DNA from: Aldehydirespirator sp965116965
GTDB taxonomy: Bacteria; Actinomycetota; Acidimicrobiia; Acidimicrobiales; Aldehydirespiratoraceae
DNA length: 64,000 nucleotides
Assembly (NCBI GenBank): GCA_965116965.1
Contig: OZ220743.1
Coordinates: 3,968,001 to 4,032,000 of the forward strand
Reading direction: 5' to 3'
Shown piece by piece: positions 55,991-64,000 of the stretch; within the stretch, counting starts at the first letter, position 1; each line of letters opens with the position of its first letter. The translations under genes and the position numbers were made by a program. A model generated the notes under the pieces. The model was not told the DNA's origin. It made no database searches and saw only the letters and a list, made by a program, of their open reading frames with translations.

Positions 55991-56872
55991 GTGTCTGACC
56001 TGTCCAGGATGCGCCCGGGGGAAGTGCGCGAGCGTCTGCTTGGTGAGGGCAGGTGCTTCGCGTCCAGGGCGCGGCTGTGCGCCATGCTCGGCGTCGCGGC
56101 CGAGGCGCTGCCGAGTTCGTTGCGGCGGGCGGTCGCCCGGGGGGACTTCGTGAGGGTCTGCCGCGGGGGTTGGGTGGCCCGCGACGATGTCTGCAAGAGC
56201 ATGGGGCGCCCGCTGCCGGATCTGGAGGTGTATGTCGACGACATGATGCGCCACCTGGGGCATCGCTACTATCTGGGCTTCAACGCGGCCGCGGCCGTTC
56301 ATGGCGCGATGCGCCGTGGCTTCTCGAACACGGTGGTCGTCACCTCCGCACGGACCGTGCATCGCAGCGCCGCGCGCCGCAGCGAGGGCGACTCCATGGT
56401 TGTCACCTACATGCACAGCGCGGACCCCTACCGCCGCGGCTTCGACCGGCGGCGGCTGCCCGAGGGCTTCTACCCGCCTGAGACGTTCGTGAACTACTCG
56501 ACTCCCGAGGTCACTCTGTTGGACATGGTGGCGACCCCGGCGCAGGCTGGGGGGCTCGACCAGGTCGCGACGGTGGCCCTCGACCTGGTGGAGTGCGCCC
56601 GTGTCGACCCCGAGGCGCTAGCGGCCCAGGCGCTCACCTACCCGGAGTCCGTGCGCCAGCGCGCCGGGCACATCCTCGACGCGGTGTCGCAGGCCGCCGA
56701 CAGCGGTCTGGACACCGATGCGTTGGCCGCGACGATCAGCCCGAAGGCGGCCGTCACGCCGCTGATGCCCGGCGTGGACCGGTTCTTCCCGCCCGAGCAC
56801 CACGACAGGCCTGTGGCCCTGGACGCCCGCTGGCGGGTGCGGGTGAACACCCTGTTGGATCCCGACGGATGA
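55991..56872 (+). CDS. abiEi: AbiEi antitoxin (type IV toxin-antitoxin)
   Basis: 293 aa from GTG at 55991. TATGCT lies at 55979, seven bases before the GTG, which fits a leaderless transcript; ATG at 55973 is the other option. The N-terminal part is a winged helix (MRPGEVRERLLGEGRCFASR, then RAVARGDFVRVCRGGWVAR), followed by the AbiEi domain with GFNAAAAVHGAMRR and STPEVTLLDMVATPAQAGGL. The antitoxin represses its own promoter and neutralises AbiEii without contact. The stop overlaps abiEii by ATGA. Confidence 0.85.
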   Translation: MSDLSRMRPGEVRERLLGEGRCFASRARLCAMLGVAAEALPSSLRRAVARGDFVRVCRGGWVARDDVCKSMGRPLPDLEVYVDDMMRHLGHRYYLGFNAAAAVHGAMRRGFSNTVVVTSARTVHRSAARRSEGDSMVVTYMHSADPYRRGFDRRRLPEGFYPPETFVNYSTPEVTLLDMVATPAQAGGLDQVATVALDLVECARVDPEALAAQALTYPESVRQRAGHILDAVSQAADSGLDTDALAATISPKAAVTPLMPGVDRFFPPEHHDRPVALDARWRVRVNTLLDPDG

Positions 56873-57825
56873 TCACCCCAGCCGATGTCGCCGCCTGGCA
56901 GAGCGCCAGCGCGGTCGCGCTGAACGCGGCGCAGGCCGAGCAGGAGATGCTGCTGAGGCGCCTGATCATCGAACTCGGCAACGACCCGCTCATCAACAGC
57001 ACCGTCGTCTGCTCGGGCGGCACGACGCTGCACCAAGTCCTGCTCCCGGCGCCGAGGCGCTACTCCGAGGATCTCGACTTGCTGTTGTCGGCTGACATCC
57101 CAGCGCTCAAACCGCTGTGTGACCGCTGGCACGATGCCATCGCGCCGAACCTCGGGGCGAGCGTGAAGATCAACACACGGCGCAAGTTCGTCAAGTTCCG
57201 CCTGGCGGTCCCCAGCCAACTGCAATCGATGGTCGTCATCAAGGCCGAGCTGGCCCGCAGCCTTCACCACTTACAGGCGGCCTCCACCGCCCGGCCGCAG
57301 ACCGTCACGATGTCCTCTGGGTGGTTCTCGGGCTCGGCTTCAGTCGCCTGTGTGGACCCGGTGACCCTCGCCGCATCCAAGGTTGCGGCCATCCGAGGCC
57401 GCAACAAACCGCGCGACCTGTCCGACCTGCTCGACATGCAGACGATCCTGGGCCTCTCCGACACAGCAGTCGCGCTGCGGTTCGACAGCCTGTTCCGGAT
57501 CCCGCAGTGGACTGCGGGCAAAGCGCGCCGAGTGGTCTCTGAGTTCCACGCCACCGCCAAGTTCCAGCAGTCCCTGCACCATGAGATCGCCAACGGCTTC
57601 ATCCCCGGCGGGTTCAGCCTTCAGCAAGCGCAGAACACCTATCTCGGCATCGTGGACGAGGTCGAGAAGATCCTCAAGGCCCGGAAGGCCGCCGCAAAGG
57701 CCTCAGAACCGAAAACGCCGCAGTTGTGCGGCCGGATCGTCAAGTCGACCGGCTTGCGGTGCCGTCTCCCCCCACGTCATCGCGGCAACTGCAGAAGCAT
57801 CCTGCCCTCAATGCGACAGCGCTGA
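56869..57825 (+). CDS. abiEii: AbiEii toxin, nucleotidyltransferase
   Basis: 318 aa, ATG in a 4-bp overlap with abiEi. CSGGTTLHQVLLPAPRRYSE (48-67) followed by DLDLLL holds the Gly-Gly and the Asp pair (S-E-D-L-D) of the DNA polymerase beta-type nucleotidyltransferase. KVAAIRGRNKPRDLSDLL is the conserved third block of AbiEii/AbiGii. The C-terminal 45 residues after the fold are Cys/Arg-rich (CGRIVKSTGLRCRLPPRHRG) and unusual. AbiEii proteins use NTPs to modify a cellular target and cause reversible growth arrest upon infection. The pair looks intact. Confidence 0.9.
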   Translation: MITPADVAAWQSASAVALNAAQAEQEMLLRRLIIELGNDPLINSTVVCSGGTTLHQVLLPAPRRYSEDLDLLLSADIPALKPLCDRWHDAIAPNLGASVKINTRRKFVKFRLAVPSQLQSMVVIKAELARSLHHLQAASTARPQTVTMSSGWFSGSASVACVDPVTLAASKVAAIRGRNKPRDLSDLLDMQTILGLSDTAVALRFDSLFRIPQWTAGKARRVVSEFHATAKFQQSLHHEIANGFIPGGFSLQQAQNTYLGIVDEVEKILKARKAAAKASEPKTPQLCGRIVKSTGLRCRLPPRHRGNCRSILPSMRQR

Positions 57826-57864
57826 GTGTCGCGAACTCGCAAGCGCTTGCACGCAGCGTGAGGG

Positions 57865-59043
57865 TCAGCAGCCGATGCTGAAGCTGCCGTTGTCGGGCGC
57901 CTGGTAGTGGTGTTGCATCCATTCTGTCGCCAGCGCCGAGACCATTGCACACACAGACGTGAGGTCGTGCGACACCTCCCACTCCTCGCAGGTGACCCCG
58001 TTTCGGCCCACGTGGGCAACGGCGTGCTCGTTGCCGTCGTCGTCGAAGGTGATCTCGACCCAGTTTCTTTCTCGGAGCACCACATCGGCGGGTAGCATCG
58101 CCCGGCAGCGCTCGCCGAGGGTTGAAGTGGTGTCGCCGGGGTCCGGGTTGACCACCGACGCGCAACTCTGCCACCCGAACGGCGAGATGTTGGGTGCGGT
58201 GTTCGCCGCGGCGAAGGCTTCGAACCGCTGGCGGTACTGACCCAGGACGCACGCCTCGTCGGCGCCGAGGTAGTCCAGCGCCCACACCATCTCATGCAGT
58301 GCATATCCGCAGTCGTAGTCAGTGAACGGCACGCCCACCGACAGCTGGACGCACCACGCCGAGAACTCGAGAGTGCCCTCGGTTGGTCGGGGCAACTCGC
58401 CGCCGGGATAGGCGGGATCCACTATCGGCCCGAGCGCCAGCGGCGGGTATCCATCGGGCGGGAACGACCGGCCGCCGGCTATCCATGACGGCGGCAGCGT
58501 GTCGGGATGCAACTCGAAGCACAGCGGGCAGTCGGCGGGGTCCTCCAGGAAGCCTATCCACGGCGGCGGCGTGTCGGGATGCAACTCCGGCACCACAACC
58601 ACCAGCTCTGGTTCTCGCTCCGGGACCGGCTCAGATTCTGGTTCCGGTTCGGGTTCCGAGACCGGCTCCGGTTCGGGCTCCGGTTCGGGCTCCGGCTCTG
58701 GCTCCGGTTCGGGTTCCGAGACCGGTTCGGGTTCGGGCTCCGGTTCCGGTTCTGGTTCGGGTTCCGGTTCGGGTTCCGAGACCGGCTCGGGCTCCGGCTC
58801 CGGCTCGGGTTGGGGTTCTGGTTCTGGCTCTGGGACCGGCTCGGGCTCTGGGACCGGCTCGGGCTCTGGGACCGACTCAGGTTCTGGTTCGTCGAGTGTG
58901 GAGGTGGTCGCCGCCGTCTCAGACGCCGCCGGTGAAGCTTCGCTGGCAATCTCGGGGGCGCTGTCGCCCCCGCAGGCGGCGGCGATGAGCGTCACCGTAG
59001 CCAGCGACGCGGCGACCAGCATGGAGGTCCTGCGAGTGTTCAT
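57865..59043 (-). CDS. Lipoprotein with long acidic Pro-Glu repeat (392 aa)
   Basis: ATG at 59043 with GAAGGAAGC upstream; a longer reading is unsupported. The signal peptide MLVAASLATVTLIAAACGGD carries a lipobox with Cys24. After a short Ala/Ser linker, residues 50-150 are an E-P repeat (PEPEPEPEP with VS interruptions), an extended acidic stalk. Then two copies of ELHPDTPPP-like sequence, and a C-terminal globular domain of about 170 residues with several Cys (CVQLSVGVPFTDYDCGYALH; CVLGQY; CAMVSAL), probably disulphide bonded outside the cell. It converges with abiEii, 39 bp away. The globular domain is not recognised. Confidence 0.75.
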   Translation of the reverse strand: MNTRRTSMLVAASLATVTLIAAACGGDSAPEIASEASPAASETAATTSTLDEPEPESVPEPEPVPEPEPVPEPEPEPQPEPEPEPEPVSEPEPEPEPEPEPEPEPEPVSEPEPEPEPEPEPEPEPEPVSEPEPEPESEPVPEREPELVVVVPELHPDTPPPWIGFLEDPADCPLCFELHPDTLPPSWIAGGRSFPPDGYPPLALGPIVDPAYPGGELPRPTEGTLEFSAWCVQLSVGVPFTDYDCGYALHEMVWALDYLGADEACVLGQYRQRFEAFAAANTAPNISPFGWQSCASVVNPDPGDTTSTLGERCRAMLPADVVLRERNWVEITFDDDGNEHAVAHVGRNGVTCEEWEVSHDLTSVCAMVSALATEWMQHHYQAPDNGSFSIGC

Positions 59044-59184
59044 TGGATTGCTTCCTTCTTTGAGTGTTTGTTGTGTCTGATTGCCGCCGGAGGCTGCGGT
59101 TGCTGGTTGGCGGTACCGGCTCGTGGCTGGGCTCGGTGTCGAAACCGGATCATGCGCGCTCACTATGCGCCGGGTCCTTGAGTC

Positions 59185-61833
59185 TCAACATGATCTGCTG
59201 TCGCACTTCTCGAATTCGTCCCACATGCTGGCTGCGTTCGGTATCTTCGACAGATCGTAGAATGGCTTGGCCGTCTCCACGAGCTCGATGAGCGACTTGA
59301 GATAGAAGGCGCGTTTGAGCGCGGGCAGACTCTTCGCCATCGGAAAGATCAAGTCCCACCAAGTCGGCAGGAAGAACCCAGTGGCTTCACGTAAGCCGAT
59401 GACTTCCTTGCAGACAATGAGCAGCGCTTCAGATACTGGTCGAATGTCATTGTTGCGGTCTTTGCTCAGCAGACTATCGACAATCGTCGGTATATCGTTT
59501 CCTTCGTATTCTCTTATCGGCCGGTCACATTCGATCAGTCTGTTTGTGAAATGGGCGCGCATCGCTCGATAGAGTTTCTGTCCAGCGCGCCTGTGCTCCT
59601 GCTCTCCGTCGAACTGTCCTGTGTCTGCTTCCAGGCCGGGGAATTCAGCCTCAAAGAGTTCTTGATCTTCTTCTACACTGGGGAATGAAGCAGTGCCGAA
59701 CAGTTCGGCACTGCCGTATACCTTTGACTTCGCACGGACTCTGACGCTGCCGTGCACTCGGGCGTTGCCGTAGACCCGAGCATCACCGAACACGGAGGCA
59801 TCACCGTACACGGCCGCATCACCGTACACCCGGGCATCGCCATGAACTCTTGCATTGCCGTAGATCCTGGAATTGTCGTAGACTCTGGCGCTGCCGCCGA
59901 CGACTGCATTTCCGCTCACGTGGGCGTCATCGGACACCTCAGCGTCGTCGAATATCCAAGAGCAGCCAGACTGCGACAAGCTGCCCTCGTCGCTCACCTT
60001 CCCGCCAGTGTCGCCAGCCTCTACCTTTCTGTTATCGATCGTGACGAAGTCCTGAAGGGCGACCACCCGGGTCTCCCTGCCAAATACCTGCCACCACGGA
60101 TCCTTCTTGATCTTGAACTTGTCGCCTGTCGGGCATGGTTGACGGGTGACGAAGACCCTCGCGATGGTGCTGTCACTAGACCCGACACGGTTGACAGCAG
60201 TAACAGTAACCCAGTAGCGAACACCCGCCAGCAGTCTGCTGTAGGCATGTGAAGTACCGCGGACTGTCTTGGTTATGCTCCATGCGCCCCTGTCGCTGTA
60301 ATTTTCGTGACCGTGCAGCGCATCACGAGAATACTCCACCTCATAGCGCAGAATCGGCGACCCACCATCAGACGGTGCAGACCAACTAACCTCAACGCCC
60401 CCACCATGCAACGGCGCCACTTGCACACTTCTAGGAATCCCCGGCACATCGAAAGTTCTGAATTCGGTGGTGGCGCTTCGTCCTGATCCGCTGCTGTTGA
60501 CCGCGGTGACACTGACGCTGTAATCGACACCGGGATACAGGCGTAGATTCAGGTGTGAGGTGGCGAGGCTCTGTCTATAGCCGCGCAGTGCTCGATCAAA
60601 GACTGAGGTGACGCGGACCTGCTTTGTGATGTGCCAGGAGTCCCTGCTGCTGCCGCCGTAGTAGATCTCGCCGCGGGAATAGGTGACGTCGTATCTCACA
60701 ATCGCAGAGTCGCCGTCGTCAGACGGCGCAGACCAATCAACGAGCACACCACCGCCCGGCAGCGGCGTCGCTGTCAACCCTCCCACAGCACCGGGCACAC
60801 CTTCCCTAGCCGGCTCTTCGGGGGTGTCAACGATAGTTGGCGCGGCGGAGGTGTCGCCGGCTGGGGAGGGTGTGTCTTGGGCTTGGGGGCCGAACTGTCC
60901 GTCGGGAGGGTCGGCCTGGCCTCGCCCGTTGGAGCCCCAGCAGGTGATGGTGCTGTCGGTTCGTAGCGCGCACGAATAGGCACCTCCGGCGGTGACGGCG
61001 CTGAATGACCCGCCGGGCGCGTCGGCCTGGCCGTACCCGTTGCTGCCCCAGCAGGTGATAGTGCCGTCGGTTCGCAGCCCACACGAATGGTAGTGTCCGG
61101 CAGTGACGGCGCTGAATGACCCGCCGGGCGCGTCGGCCACGCCGGACTTCTTGTAGCCCCAGCAGGTGATGGTGCTGTCGGTTCGTAGCGCGCACGAATG
61201 GGCAGCTCCGGCGGTGACGGCGCTGAATGACCCGCCGGGCGCGTCGGCCACGTCGTCCGGGTAGTCGCTCCAGCAGGTGATGGTGCTGTCGGTTCGTAGC
61301 GCGCACGAATGGGCACCGCCGGCGGTGACGGCGCTGAATGATCCGCCGGGCGCGTCGGCCTGGCCGTACTTGTTGTTGCCCCAGCAGGTGATGGTGCTGT
61401 CGGTTCGTAGCGCGCACGAATGGGCAGCTCCGGCGGTGACGGCGCTGAATGATCCGCCGGGCGCGTCGGCCTGGCCCCACTCGTTGTTGCCCCAGCAGGT
61501 GACGGTGCTGTCGGTTCGTAGCGCGCACGAATGGGCATTTGCGGGGGCACCTCCGGCGGTGACGGCGCTGAATGATCCGCCGGGCGCGTCGGCCTGGCCC
61601 CACTCGTTGTTGCCCCAGCAGGTGATAGTGCCGTCGGTTCGTAGCGCGCACGAATGGGCATCTCCGGCGGTGACGGCGTCGGTTGGTGGTTGTACCGGTT
61701 GTGCCTGCGCCAGTGCCGATGTGGCGTCAGTTGCCAGCAGGGCAGCGATGACCGCGGCCGCTGCGAGTGAAGCAACGGCCTGGGCGCGGGGCTTGGTGCG
61801 GTGTCGCAGAGACAGCGAGGAGCGTGCGGCCAT
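59185..61833 (-). CDS. Exported RCC1-repeat / FN3 / beta-helix protein (882 aa)
   Basis: ATG at 61833; the N-terminus RTKPRAQAVASLAAAAVIAA is a signal sequence ending ALAQA. Residues 45-310 contain seven to eight RCC1-like repeats of about 37 residues, each AVTAGxxHSCALRTDxTITC followed by WGxNxxGQADAPGGSFS. Then two fibronectin type III domains (about 350-450, 460-550). A left-handed beta-helix follows with VSDDAHVSGNAVVGGSARVY and ARVHGDARVYGDAAVYGDAS repeats (about 640-720), then an unassigned C-terminal domain of 160 residues. It resembles adhesion or surface-display proteins. RCC1 units are coded by near-identical ~111-bp DNA repeats, so copy number could vary. Confidence 0.8.
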   Translation of the reverse strand: MAARSSLSLRHRTKPRAQAVASLAAAAVIAALLATDATSALAQAQPVQPPTDAVTAGDAHSCALRTDGTITCWGNNEWGQADAPGGSFSAVTAGGAPANAHSCALRTDSTVTCWGNNEWGQADAPGGSFSAVTAGAAHSCALRTDSTITCWGNNKYGQADAPGGSFSAVTAGGAHSCALRTDSTITCWSDYPDDVADAPGGSFSAVTAGAAHSCALRTDSTITCWGYKKSGVADAPGGSFSAVTAGHYHSCGLRTDGTITCWGSNGYGQADAPGGSFSAVTAGGAYSCALRTDSTITCWGSNGRGQADPPDGQFGPQAQDTPSPAGDTSAAPTIVDTPEEPAREGVPGAVGGLTATPLPGGGVLVDWSAPSDDGDSAIVRYDVTYSRGEIYYGGSSRDSWHITKQVRVTSVFDRALRGYRQSLATSHLNLRLYPGVDYSVSVTAVNSSGSGRSATTEFRTFDVPGIPRSVQVAPLHGGGVEVSWSAPSDGGSPILRYEVEYSRDALHGHENYSDRGAWSITKTVRGTSHAYSRLLAGVRYWVTVTAVNRVGSSDSTIARVFVTRQPCPTGDKFKIKKDPWWQVFGRETRVVALQDFVTIDNRKVEAGDTGGKVSDEGSLSQSGCSWIFDDAEVSDDAHVSGNAVVGGSARVYDNSRIYGNARVHGDARVYGDAAVYGDASVFGDARVYGNARVHGSVRVRAKSKVYGSAELFGTASFPSVEEDQELFEAEFPGLEADTGQFDGEQEHRRAGQKLYRAMRAHFTNRLIECDRPIREYEGNDIPTIVDSLLSKDRNNDIRPVSEALLIVCKEVIGLREATGFFLPTWWDLIFPMAKSLPALKRAFYLKSLIELVETAKPFYDLSKIPNAASMWDEFEKCDSRSC

Positions 61834-62138
61834 GCCCGTCACCGCGCGTGCTGTAGCTGTCGCGGTGAACTGGCTCCATGCCCCGAGTTCGCCTTGTGCG
61901 TGGTCTTGAGCGTCAGTGGGTCTCGGGTCTGGCTGCGACCGGCGCGGGTTCGCCCATACCAGCAAGCGGCCCCGATCGCTGGCACGGCCAGACCGCACCG
62001 CGCCGGCGCTCGGCCGGGGAGGGCTGCTGCGGCCCTCGGCACCGTCGGCACGGCCGGCGTTGCGCTCCGTAGGCCAGCGGCGAGCCGGCTGCTGTCGGGG
62101 CCTGCGGGCCGTCTGCGAGAGCGGTCGCTGGCTGGTTG

Positions 62139-62325
62139 TGGCACAGGTGGCCCCCTGCGGTGCGGGTTTGGGCCTTCGTGCCACAGAACGCCTACAACCG
62201 GCCGAAGGGAGCCTCGGCGAAGCCCACCCGCGGTGGTTCCGGTCGTATGGACGGGATCGGCTACATCCCGACGTTCTGTGGCGACGAGCACCGTAGCGGG
62301 ACCCGCCAGCGGGCCGCAAGCCCTC
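62139..62325. repeat. ~187-bp repeat copy A with 11-bp inverted termini
   Basis: The repeat shares most bases with copy B at 63706. Inside it, GCCACAGAACG (62180-62190) and CGTTCTGTGGC (62272-62282) are exact inverted termini of a 103-bp segment. It lies upstream of the exported RCC1-repeat gene. The rest of 61834-62423 shows no supported gene. Confidence 0.75.
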
Positions 62326-62423
62326 TGACCCGGGGCCGACGGCCACAGACGATGAAGCACGCCTGCGCGCCTGCTGCAGTCACAGAAGTCGAGGCCACGA
62401 CGTCAACTGGAGGACCGGGGCGC

Positions 62424-63653
62424 CTACTGGCACGAGTCGCTCAAGGACTGCGTGAACGCGATGTAGCCCGAGCTGTGCAACAGGATGGCCTCGTAGGCAG
62501 CCGCGGCTGCGAACCGGGCGGACTGTCTAACCGGCTGCTCGTCGACGTTCCAGTAACCGCGCCTGCCGGCACGTGCGAAGTTCTCCCAGAAGTCGCGGGA
62601 CTCCTCAGCGATGTCCCCAGAACGCGCAACAGCGTCGCCGGCCAGGTCAAGATGGATGCTCTCAAGACCCAGCTCGGCTCCCGCTTCGATGGCCCATTGC
62701 AGCTGCTGGGATGCGTTCTGTGATGATGTCGCAGCTTGGGGCGCGTAGAGAATTGCGAACTCCGCTGTGAGCCAAGCGTCATAGGCCGAGACAGCAGCCC
62801 GAGCGGCTTCGACGACATCGCCCGAGTCGAGGGCCTCACGAGCTGCGATGAGTTCGCTGCGGACCTCGAGGCGGGCCGCTGTCGCGTCGTTGATGAGAGC
62901 AGCCGCAACATCACTGAACACGTCCGCGTCCTCGCGGACCACCGCAACCAGTGCGTGGAGTTCCTGCTGTGAGTACGACCGCAACTCATAGGGCCCAACG
63001 GTCACATACTGTTGTCGGCCACCGACCATCTCAGCGAACCGCCCATCCCACTCCGGCTGCAGATCCCCCCGGAAACCGTAGAACTCGCCAGAGTTCGCCA
63101 GTTGCAGGAAAGCCACCTCAACTGGCGCAGCATCAGAAACAAACGCATCCCATGCCCGCTCATAGGCGATCCTCCTCGTCTCATCCTGCCGGCGGCCACT
63201 CTGCCCGGTGGCGGCCTCCAGCAGCGGTTCAACGGCCGCATACGCCACCTCAACAGACCGCTCGCGGGCAGCACGTTGGGCCTCACGAGACTCTTCGAGC
63301 GCTATCTCGGCTTCTGCCCGGTCGAGATCATCAACCGCTTGCTCCAACGCGGTCCCCGCCTCGGCGGCAGCGGCTGCCACGGTGGCCTCGGCCGCCGCGG
63401 CCTCAGCGAACGCATCCCAAAGGCCCTGAGCGGATCCACACCACTCGAACCGGTCACCGAGGCGAACCACCCCAGGCGCAGCAGGCGCCGACGCAGACGT
63501 GGCAGCCACCTCACCACCAGCCGCCCCTCCGTTGGCAGCATCCGTCGCGCCAACAGCCGCGGTGAGCTCAGAGTCGCCCGCGGCTGTGTCGGCACCGCCG
63601 CCGCAGGCTGCCACAACCAACACGCCCCCAAACACACAAACGAAGCCGGCCAT
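62424..63653 (-). CDS. Exported lipoprotein with helical domain (409 aa)
   Basis: ATG at 63653 gives MAGFVCVFGGVLVVAACGGG, a signal peptide with lipobox VAAC; the longer open frame upstream is part of repeat copy B. After an Ala/Thr/Gly-rich linker, residues 80-170 form a helix with E-A-A-A heptads (AAAEATVAAAAAEAGTALEQ; DDLDRAEAEIALEESREAQR). The following helical region contains two related segments and ends SGYIAFTQSLSDSCQ. No enzymatic motif is seen. It is likely an envelope-anchored protein with coiled-coil features. Confidence 0.65.
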   Translation of the reverse strand: MAGFVCVFGGVLVVAACGGGADTAAGDSELTAAVGATDAANGGAAGGEVAATSASAPAAPGVVRLGDRFEWCGSAQGLWDAFAEAAAAEATVAAAAAEAGTALEQAVDDLDRAEAEIALEESREAQRAARERSVEVAYAAVEPLLEAATGQSGRRQDETRRIAYERAWDAFVSDAAPVEVAFLQLANSGEFYGFRGDLQPEWDGRFAEMVGGRQQYVTVGPYELRSYSQQELHALVAVVREDADVFSDVAAALINDATAARLEVRSELIAAREALDSGDVVEAARAAVSAYDAWLTAEFAILYAPQAATSSQNASQQLQWAIEAGAELGLESIHLDLAGDAVARSGDIAEESRDFWENFARAGRRGYWNVDEQPVRQSARFAAAAAYEAILLHSSGYIAFTQSLSDSCQ

Positions 63654-63705
63654 CGACGTCCACCCCAAGTCGCCGCAGCATCCCCGACGACGGCTGGCCG
63701 ATCGC

Positions 63706-63897
63706 GGCACAGGTGGCTCCCTCCGGTGCGGGTTTGGGCCTTCTAGCCACAGAACGCCTACGACCGGACCGAAGGGAGCCTCGGCGAGGCCCACCCGCGG
63801 TAGTTCCAGTCGTATGGACGGAATCGGCTAAATCCCGACGTTCTGTGGCGGCGAGCACCGTAGCGGCACCCGCCAGCGAACCGCAAGCCCCTCCTGC
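63706..63897. repeat. ~190-bp repeat copy B with 11-bp inverted termini
   Basis: Same repeat as at 62139; the inverted termini GCCACAGAACG (63746-63756) and CGTTCTGTGGC (63839-63849) enclose 104 bp. It ends just upstream of the lipoprotein gene start (63653). Confidence 0.75.
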
Positions 63898-63934
63898 GGC
63901 CGACAACCACCAAGCAAGCGTCGAAGCGCTCGCC

Positions 63935-64000
63935 ATGAACGTCCTGCGGGCCCGGCCGCGCATCCCCTACATGGCCACCAAGCCCGGCACCTTTCTGCTG
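63935..64000 (+). CDS. Possible 5' end of a gene running off the right edge
   Basis: ATG at 63935 opens MNVLRARPRIPYMATKPGTF, a protein-like reading that stays open to the window end; GTG at 63846 inside the repeat is another possible start. Too short to identify. Confidence 0.25.
   Translation, partial: MNVLRARPRIPYMATKPGTFLL

Noticed and set aside
1..64000. Second copy of the tRNA-Sec 3' end (attR)
   Set aside because: No copy of the tRNA tail was found by eye within the window; an att site could lie beyond the right edge.

Overview
The window is high-GC DNA with actinobacterial-style genes: many GTG starts, ATGA/GTGA stop-start overlaps, and at least one probable leaderless start. Exported RCC1-like proteins and acidic Pro/Glu-repeat lipoproteins would suit an Acidimicrobiia-like actinobacterium, but that placement is inference. 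No rRNA or other strong taxonomic marker is present.

Left edge (1-700): the 5' part of a yqeC-type selenium-enzyme accessory gene, a small membrane-peptide gene and a selenocysteine tRNA (anticodon TCA). The sequence becomes AT-rich immediately past the tRNA 3' end, and accessory DNA follows. A decayed phage-type integrase tail lies 5 kb further in, so the tRNA-Sec 3' end is a plausible island boundary.

Defence-type island (1-43.7 kb): (a) two giant STAND NTPases (1540 and 2178 aa) with two different nuclease-like heads, with a GIY-YIG-like gene between them; (b) a two-gene operon of an unknown 579-aa protein and a 914-aa phospholipase-D-fold protein, next to IS21-type debris; (c) a ubiquitin-like cluster (Ubl, E2-like, JAB-E1 fusion), divergent from a sigma-like factor, an unknown protein and a Rad50/SMC-like ATPase; (d) an RDD membrane protein and a UvrD-type helicase; (e) a complete type I restriction-modification operon with a YgjP-like metallopeptidase; (f) a 532-aa protein with a C-terminal HEPN-type RNLVSH motif; (g) a compact cassette of an LRV-repeat protein, a MoxR AAA+ ATPase, a DUF2201/VWA protein and a small LRV protein, divergent from a HTH regulator with a perfect 16-bp palindrome between them.

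Decay and repeat zone (43.7-55.9 kb): iteron-like 19-bp and 21-bp arrays, a frameshifted MurA-like pseudogene, two small HicB-like genes, and three tandem arrays (49, 46 and 18 bp). These are followed by a ParA pseudogene with three in-frame stops next to a small basic protein, a parS-like repeat region, dispersed palindromes carrying TCGACGCGAAAAT, and a transposase fragment. It looks like plasmid or integrative-element remains that have decayed and expanded repeats.

Right part (55.9-64 kb): an intact AbiEi/AbiEii toxin-antitoxin pair, two lipoproteins, a large exported RCC1/FN3/beta-helix protein, and two copies of a ~190-bp repeat with 11-bp inverted termini upstream of two of the exported-protein genes.

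The two most interesting systems are the Ubl/E2/JAB-E1 cluster divergent from the sigma/SMC operon, and the LRV-MoxR-VWA-LRV cassette with its palindromic operator and phased repeats. The components belong to known families; the particular combinations I do not recognise as described systems.
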